Source: Chamaecyparis obtusa (Eukaryota; Streptophyta; Pinopsida; Cupressales; Cupressaceae). Taken from it: 64,000 nucleotides of DNA. The DNA lies in NCBI GenBank assembly GCA_027943335.1, contig BSBK01006427.1, forward strand, positions 266,001 through 330,000, read 5' to 3'. Below are positions 58,287-64,000 of the stretch, piece by piece (positions within the stretch are counted from its first letter, which is position 1; the number at the start of each line of letters is the position of its first letter). Below the pieces are notes generated by a model. The model saw only the letters and a program-made list of their open reading frames with translations, made no database searches and had not been told where the DNA came from. The position numbers and the translations under genes are program-made.

Positions 58287-58934
58287 CTAGATACTACCTC
58301 CCATCTGAGCACTCCACTTCCTTGACAACAACATCCCATAATGAGGGGGAATATCTACCACTAGAACACTCATTGTTAGCAACTTGTGAGGGAAAGCTGT
58401 CAACCTATAAGGAAGTGCTTTTATAGTACCAATAATAGAGACTTCTCTTGAATCCATAGCCTGACATCTACCATGAGGTGTATCTACTTTCAGACCCAAG
58501 GATCCCATTATTTCTGTAGGCATAACAGTATTAGAGGCCCCTGAATTAATCATACAATTTCTTAACAACTTTCCATTTACTATTAAGGACAAAAAGAAAG
58601 GATCAACTGTTCCTGACACAGCATTAGCAGCATTAGTGTCCAAATAAATCTGAGGGATCTCATAGATGATCTCCCCACACTGATTCTCAATTGAATCACC
58701 TCCTACAGAATCCATTCCATTAGCCTTGGTGGAGCTTTGGGTATCAGAAGAGAAAGCTCCTTTTACCCAACTCAAAGCCTTAACTTTATGCTCCTCTATC
58801 CTCATCATTTCTAATAAGGGGACCTTGACAGTGATTTGTAACAACAATTTTCTCATGTCAATGGGAACATACTTGGGGTCAACTACATCTTGCCCAATGG
58901 TAGTGACCTCTTTATATTCTTCATGTGTAACCAC
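58287..58934 (-). pseudogene. gypsy-3 protease and upstream linker
   Basis: 215 open residues. The second half is a retropepsin: LRNCMINSGASNTVMPTEIM, later PLYRL-like strands and GMLLSRKWSAQMGG. The catalytic Asp is an Asn here (MINSGAS; codon AAT at 58545-58547, a G-to-A change from GAT), so it could not cleave even if translated. The first half is a linker from Gag without recognisable domain (PLLEMMRIEEHKVKALSWVK). The frame stops at 58287 but continues in register toward the RNase H. Confidence 0.83.
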
Positions 58935-58952
58935 ATTGGGACTATCCTTTCT

Positions 58953-59594
58953 CTAACCCTTTTCTTTCTCTTGCAAAGGGGAAACAACATCCACAAGAGG
59001 TTTAGCTTTTACCTTGTAAGCCACAATTGGCTTTGTGAAGTTGACATTTTTCTTCACCTTGGTTCTGTCAGCAATCGCAATAACCTTTTTCTTATTTTGG
59101 GCTTTTTTTTCATCCCTTTCTATTTTCTTGATGAAAATTCCAGTAGGCCTGCCACTTGGACTACCTACCACCCTATTTCTCAACTTATAATTGCTTTTAA
59201 CTTGAGACACCATGTCTACTGTGATTTGTGCAATTTCTTCATTAGAGGGTCTTCTCAACATTAATGAATCATCACTTCTTAGAGTATTGCACTGAACTAC
59301 ATCAAGGTGATTATATTCTTCATCTAAAAACACTTGTTGATGGTAAACCTCATTCTTGACTTGGGAACTCCCAACATCTTGATCTTGATCTTCATCTGTA
59401 GAATCAAAATCATCATATATGTATGAGGAAGTCATACCACATCCTTGATCATCATAAGTATCATCATTGTTGTTGCCTTGATCTCCATCTACAGAAACAT
59501 TTTGAGCAATAGCACAGTAATAGGGATCATGAGGTGATTGGAAAAAAATACACCATGGAACATCCTCATTCATATTCACTAAATTTTGGTGCAA
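58953..59594 (-). pseudogene. gypsy-3 Gag C-terminal part
   Basis: 213 open residues. Near the start is WCIFFQSPHDPYYC, which looks like a CX2C..H..C zinc site with one Cys changed to Phe. A strongly acidic stretch (DGDQGNNNDDTYDDQG, DDFDSTDEDQDQDV) follows, then a basic stretch rich in Lys. This is a plausible end of Gag or spacer between Gag and protease. It is less conserved than the rest of pol. Confidence 0.65.
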
Positions 59595-59599
59595 GGGGT

Positions 59600-61327
59600 C
59601 TGGGGTCTTGTCATTTGGTTTATCCTTTCTTTCAGGAAGTACTAGCCTCCCATCCTTCCATTGAGTATTATAGGGATAGTTCTACATTCTTGGCAACTTA
59701 TTAAAGTTATTGAAGGATGGCCTATCATTTCCTTGTATTCTACTATTTCTTGCTTCATTAGGCTTTAAATCCTTTATTGCTTTCAAGATTTTTTTCAAAC
59801 TATCATCATCTTTTGGCTTTGCATCAAGTTTCCTTGGCTCTCTTCTATTTGAGATTGATGGCTAACAATCTTCTCTCCTTCCCAACTTCCCTAATATCCT
59901 TCTATTTCTCTCTATATTAATAGCCAATTTATAAGCTTCTGCAAGATTCCTAGGATTCTTATCCCTCAAAAGATATCCCATCTTTGAATCAAAAGCATTC
60001 AAGTATGTGACAAGACATACTCTGTAATCCAATCTGATAACTTGAACAATTTATGCATGGCCTTCAGGAATCTAACATTGAACTCAATAACACCCTCATT
60101 TGAATTCTTCTTAATGTTGTTAAAATCATTAAGCATGAAGCCTTCATTGTTTTTATCACCATATTGTTCCTTAAAAGACTACCTAAATTGATTCCATGAA
60201 CATATGCTGGGATGAGGTAAATTTCTAAACCAATCTCTAGCATCTTCAGTCAGAGACTGAACAAAAAGCTTCATGATCACATCATCAGGCTCATTATTGT
60301 AGTCAATGAAACTTTTGAAATGCTCCTCACAAGTAACTATAATGCTTTCGGTGAATTTTGGGAGCTTCTTCCTAATTTCATCAGGGATGGGATTTGGATA
60401 ACCAGGAATCCCAATAAAAACCAATTTCTTATTACTCTCATGAATGGGACCTACTTGAGATGGGCCACCACCTAAAGATACAGATGTTTGAGTATTAGAA
60501 ACATTAGGAGTCTTAGGCATACCTGAAGTATTTGTAGTGTTGAACACATCTACTCCTTTTGCTTGAGAAGTGGAAAGGGTATTAGCATGTCCTGAAGATT
60601 GCCTAAGGAAATCAATCTTCCTTTTCATTTTGGCAGTAGTGGCTTCAAGCTCTACCTTTTCTAACTCCTTGGCCAACAATTCTTGTACTCTTTTGGCTTC
60701 TTCCAAGTTGGCCTCTAATCTTGATGCTTGATCCATGAACCTCTTTGCATGATTTGGTACATTTATTAAAACTCCTACAGCCTTTTGTTTACCTTTGTCC
60801 CTAGGATTTCCTATCTCATAGATCTTATAGACAACAGGCCGATCTTCTTCTTGTTCTATCACATGATCCTATTTCATGGCCTCAAGATCCAACAATTATC
60901 TCTTCAATTTCTCAACTCTAATCATAGCATGTCTGATCTTTTCCTCTTTTTCCTTGTCTCTTTTCTGTCTTAAATAGATCTATTCTTGGACTCTCCTCTC
61001 CAACTCATAGACCTCTTCACAAATATTTTCTGATTCAAGGAGAGTAGTTTTGGATTCAGCATCTCCTATTTGAACCTCATCTTTATATTGGTTCAGACCC
61101 AAATCAACAACCTCCTCATATTCAAAGGTATCACCCTCTTGATTCATTTGCATAGACTAGATTTGTTCCTCTTGTCTAGCTTTTTCTCTATGTTTCTGAG
61201 CATGAAACATATTTCTATTCCTTCTTCCTCTCTTTGTCTAACTTGGCCTAGAAGTACTTGAAATACCTTCTCCCAATCTATCCTCAGGAACATTAATTCT
61301 CTGAGATCTAGTACGTCTGTAACTCAT
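59600..61327 (-). pseudogene. gypsy-3 Gag
   Basis: Starts at an ATG at 61327 (MSYRRTRSQRINVPEDRLGE), 193 bp below the LTR. It continues with stops to frame 60862-60179: a long coiled coil (RLEANLEEAKRVQELLAKEL, then KVELEATTAKMKRKI), a Ser/Thr/Asn-rich linker, then GYPNPIPDEIRKKLPKF and the Gag core (MKLFVQSLTEDARDWFRNLP, typical of plant Ty3/gypsy Gag). Below 60179 the core goes on in broken frames to about 59600. The N-terminal coiled coil ahead of the core is a distinctive feature of this family. Confidence 0.83.
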
Positions 61328-61499
61328 CTTATGAATGATTTTCTGACCAATACTGCTACAAATATAGTTAGAGTCGCCACCCAAAAATTTGGGAATTCTT
61401 CTTTAGAATATAGACACCAATGATAACTAGCTAGTTTGTGTAGGGTAGGAGCCCTAGCTTAGCTAAACCCTACAACTTAGCAAAATATTTTTTACAACT

Positions 61500-61519
61500 C
61501 CTCAATAGAGTCACCAATC
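61500..61519 (-). other. Primer binding site of gypsy-3
   Basis: The minus strand reads GATTGGTGACTCTATTGAGG after LTR end CCCTAACA. It is partly decayed relative to the left copy (TGACTCTGCTAGGG), but together the two copies support a TTGGTGACTC-type site. Confidence 0.7.
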
Positions 61520-64000
61520 TGTTAGGGATTTTTCTTGTGGGTCAAACTTGGCAAGGATATTGGCTTGATTCTCAATAAATAGATCTCCAAGTTTGCAAGA
61601 AAAGCCTAATTGATGAGGATTGGATAAGATCCTCCTTTTGCTTTGAGCTCTAGAGGACTCAGGTGGGTATTGCCTACAAATAGGTTACTATCTTTCAAGT
61701 AAACTATGGATTGGTGGATTAGGTCTTCATTGTCATGCTATTGAGTTTATTAGAGGTGCTTTTATGGAAGATAATTCTAAAAATAGCTGAGAACAACCTG
61801 TTGTAGAATGTGACTAATCAAACTCCTAGTATAATAACATGAACAATGGCATAAGGGTGATGAGTCCTTCTTTTTATGAGTAAAACTCAAGGAAGGCTAA
61901 CCTTTGATTCACTCTTCAAGGAATCAGCAACTATGGACTATAAAACATCAGGGACAGTCCTATTTTTTAGGTACATAAACATGAAATGATATGGTATTGG
62001 TAATGATGAATTTGTGTTTGATGACTGAAAGGTGTTTGAATGATAGAGATCAGATTAGTGCCTAATCCTTTGGGCAAAGAGTCTAACATAAATCAATATC
62101 AAAATTTCTAGGAAATACAGTGATATGCCTTACAAACCACATACAATTTGGATAGAATGCCTTACAAACTATCTTCTCAGTCTAGGTTTGCTACCATCAA
62201 GATCTTCCATAGATGTATTCATTCTCTAAAATTGCACATAAGGATTTAATTCTTTCCTTGAAAGAAACTCATGCAACAATTAGATAGCTACCTTACAACT
62301 AGTATGTTCTAGGTCCCTTACAAATAGAGACATACAAGAATAAACACAAAGCAAAGACACAATAACATAACCAAGGTCAAAATTGTATTGTATTTCATGG
62401 AAGTGTATCAATACATACAAGTAAACTCTTAACTCAAAATCATAGGATCAATAATCTACTTTGTAAAGTTTGTATTATCAGCATTCAACCATCAAGAATA
62501 TGGAACCAGAGAATAGAATCCCTTGGATAGCTAAAAACTAGAACCAGGAACCAAAAAGATTAGAAAAGCAGAAAGTTAGGAGACCCAAAAGGTTTTAGAG
62601 CCCTTACAAAATCAAAAACTCCACACTATATACCCCTGGTTACCTTGAAATCCTACACAAGTTAGGATGCAACAAGCTATGGATAACCAGGGTAAGGGTT
62701 AGGGTTTCCACCCACCAAACAATTCAAATGGATAAAAACTTAATGCACTGGAAGGAAAACCAAGCAACCCTGAACAATCAGATCCAAGAACTGATCTTCA
62801 ATTATGAAAATCTCCTTATTTATACCAAAGATCACACAAATACCATGCTTATTAGTCCAATTTGTACCCCTGTAACATGCCTCAAGCTTTACTTATGTTC
62901 ATTTCAAGATGGTACTGGTGCCTGCAATCAATCATCAATCCCTCTGGATCATCCTGCAATAGTCAACACAACAACTTCATCAAATCCTACCGCTAAGACC
63001 ATAAATTTTTAGTCCTTCTGTCGCTGGAAACCATTCAAATTTTCAAATCTAGAGAGAACAACTACTTTATGGTAGTTGCCAATGTATCAATGACCCACAT
63101 TCAAATCTGAACTTGGTTTATATCATGACGATTAGATGCATTTCCCTTTTCCTAGGTTATGTTTTTACTTTATAAAAAGTTGGCGAATACGCGATTGAGA
63201 AAACCTTCACCCATTCATGAGAACTTTTAGAGCACAGCTAAATCATTTAGCTACTATGCGAACATTATTCACCAAATCACCAATTCTACAGACCTCTCAC
63301 CAAAACATCATGTGAACTAGTGAAATAAGAGAGCATTTGTTAGAACCACCAAAACTTTATCCAAACCACTAAAAGACTGAGAAAATTTATTGGGCCTGGA
63401 TCAAGAAGATCAATGGCTATTGTATCTTTGCATAGACCTCCAAGATTCCTTCAGATTATATGACAATCATTGAATGATGAATCTTTTCCTGCCCTGACAA
63501 CCCTTTGACACCTGATGAGATCAATGGCTATCCCATAATCTCAAGCCTCTGACAAATTTGATAAGAACTTACGCCATTCATTGATTGTCTGACAAGGTCA
63601 GGACCTACTGACATGCCAAAAACTAGGTCCCACTGATAGCATATCCAGTCATGCACCTGTGGACCAATCACAACTTTCCATATCATGCACATGTAGCAGT
63701 GGACCCGCTAAGAGAAAAGATTATGTCACAAAGTAGAATCAATGGTTATCATAAAATCATAAGCCTCTGACAAATTCTATCAAATCTTACGACAACCATT
63801 GGATTAACCTTTTTATACTGCTCTGATAGACCTCTGACACAAAAAAGAATCAATAGCTAGTCTTATAGCCTCATGTGTCAGAAATAACCCTTAAGATCAT
63901 ACGCTGGTCGTCGATGCACTGCCACTGTCAGAACCACTGAACCTCTGAAATCATTGGCCCCACTGACAATATTTTGAGTCATTAATACGTAGACCAATGA
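61520..64000 (-). repeat. Right LTR of gypsy-3 (runs out of the window)
   Basis: Matches the left LTR from TGTTAGGGATTTTTC to the last base. At the window end it is at the equivalent of about 53890 in the left LTR, so probably several hundred bases lie outside. It shows many substitutions against the left copy, mostly C/T and G/A. The open frame 62728-63012 (plus) lies entirely in the LTR and has no recognisable domain. Confidence 0.8.

Larger units (their letters stand above)
50037..64000 (-). mobile_element. Large Tat-like Ty3/gypsy element (gypsy-3) plus partial second copy
   Basis: In minus-strand order: 5' LTR (61520 beyond the window), primer site, Gag (61327 to about 59600), Gag tail, protease, archaeal-type RNase H, reverse transcriptase, RNase H, integrase (ends 54635), 3' LTR (from about 54600 down to 51407), then primer site and partial Gag of another copy. 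The two LTR/Gag segments have a constant offset of 10113 bp at two landmarks (LTR start and Gag start). The extra RNase H, very long LTRs and absence of a chromodomain fit Tat-like elements. Stops are present in all modules. Confidence 0.85.

Overview
The window looks like transposon-filled intergenic DNA from a seed plant with a large, AT-rich nuclear genome. I found no host gene, rRNA, tRNA or CRISPR. Almost all of it can be assigned to LTR retrotransposons, mostly old, broken by stops and nested in one another. The lineages present (Ty1/copia, Ty3/gypsy chromoviruses and Tat-like Ty3/gypsy) are typical of seed plants. Visibly diverged but structurally complete LTR pairs, combined with few solo LTRs, resemble slowly purged genomes such as conifers; that last step is weak inference.

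Layout. (1) 1-19543: three head-to-tail copies (A, B, C) of a 5-6 kb Ty3/gypsy-related unit on the minus strand. Each codes for an acidic leader, an aspartic protease-like domain, a G-patch-like segment and a Cys/His segment, with no reverse transcriptase or integrase. Copy A carries a compact copia element (4999-9683) that lacks pol but has perfect LTR/TSD structure. Copy B carries a solo LTR (11708-12563). (2) 19544 to about 31910: a decayed, gag-only copia element on the minus strand. Its gag is interrupted by a complete chromovirus (21460-29398, minus) and its 5' LTR by a second solo LTR (30740-31414). (3) About 31911-35183: unassigned AT-rich DNA, then the LTR, primer site and first part of gag of a plus-strand copia. 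(4) 35184-44394: a minus-strand copia LTR split by a second complete chromovirus (36101-43991, plus). (5) 44395-50036: a (AT)n(GT)n microsatellite, then a minus-strand copia with its 3' LTR and a broken but readable pol, truncated inside gag. (6) 50037-64000: a large Tat-like Ty3/gypsy element on the minus strand, with a second partial gag on the far side of its left LTR. Its pol order is protease, extra RNase H, reverse transcriptase, RNase H, integrase. The extra RNase H before the reverse transcriptase is the most unusual observation here.

How the parts relate. None of the coding regions is open from end to end, so nothing here appears able to move by itself. The sequence records successive insertions, internal deletions, tandem duplications and LTR-LTR recombination. 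I judged domain identity by reading motifs; no database search was possible, and boundaries marked approximate are limits of homology seen by eye.
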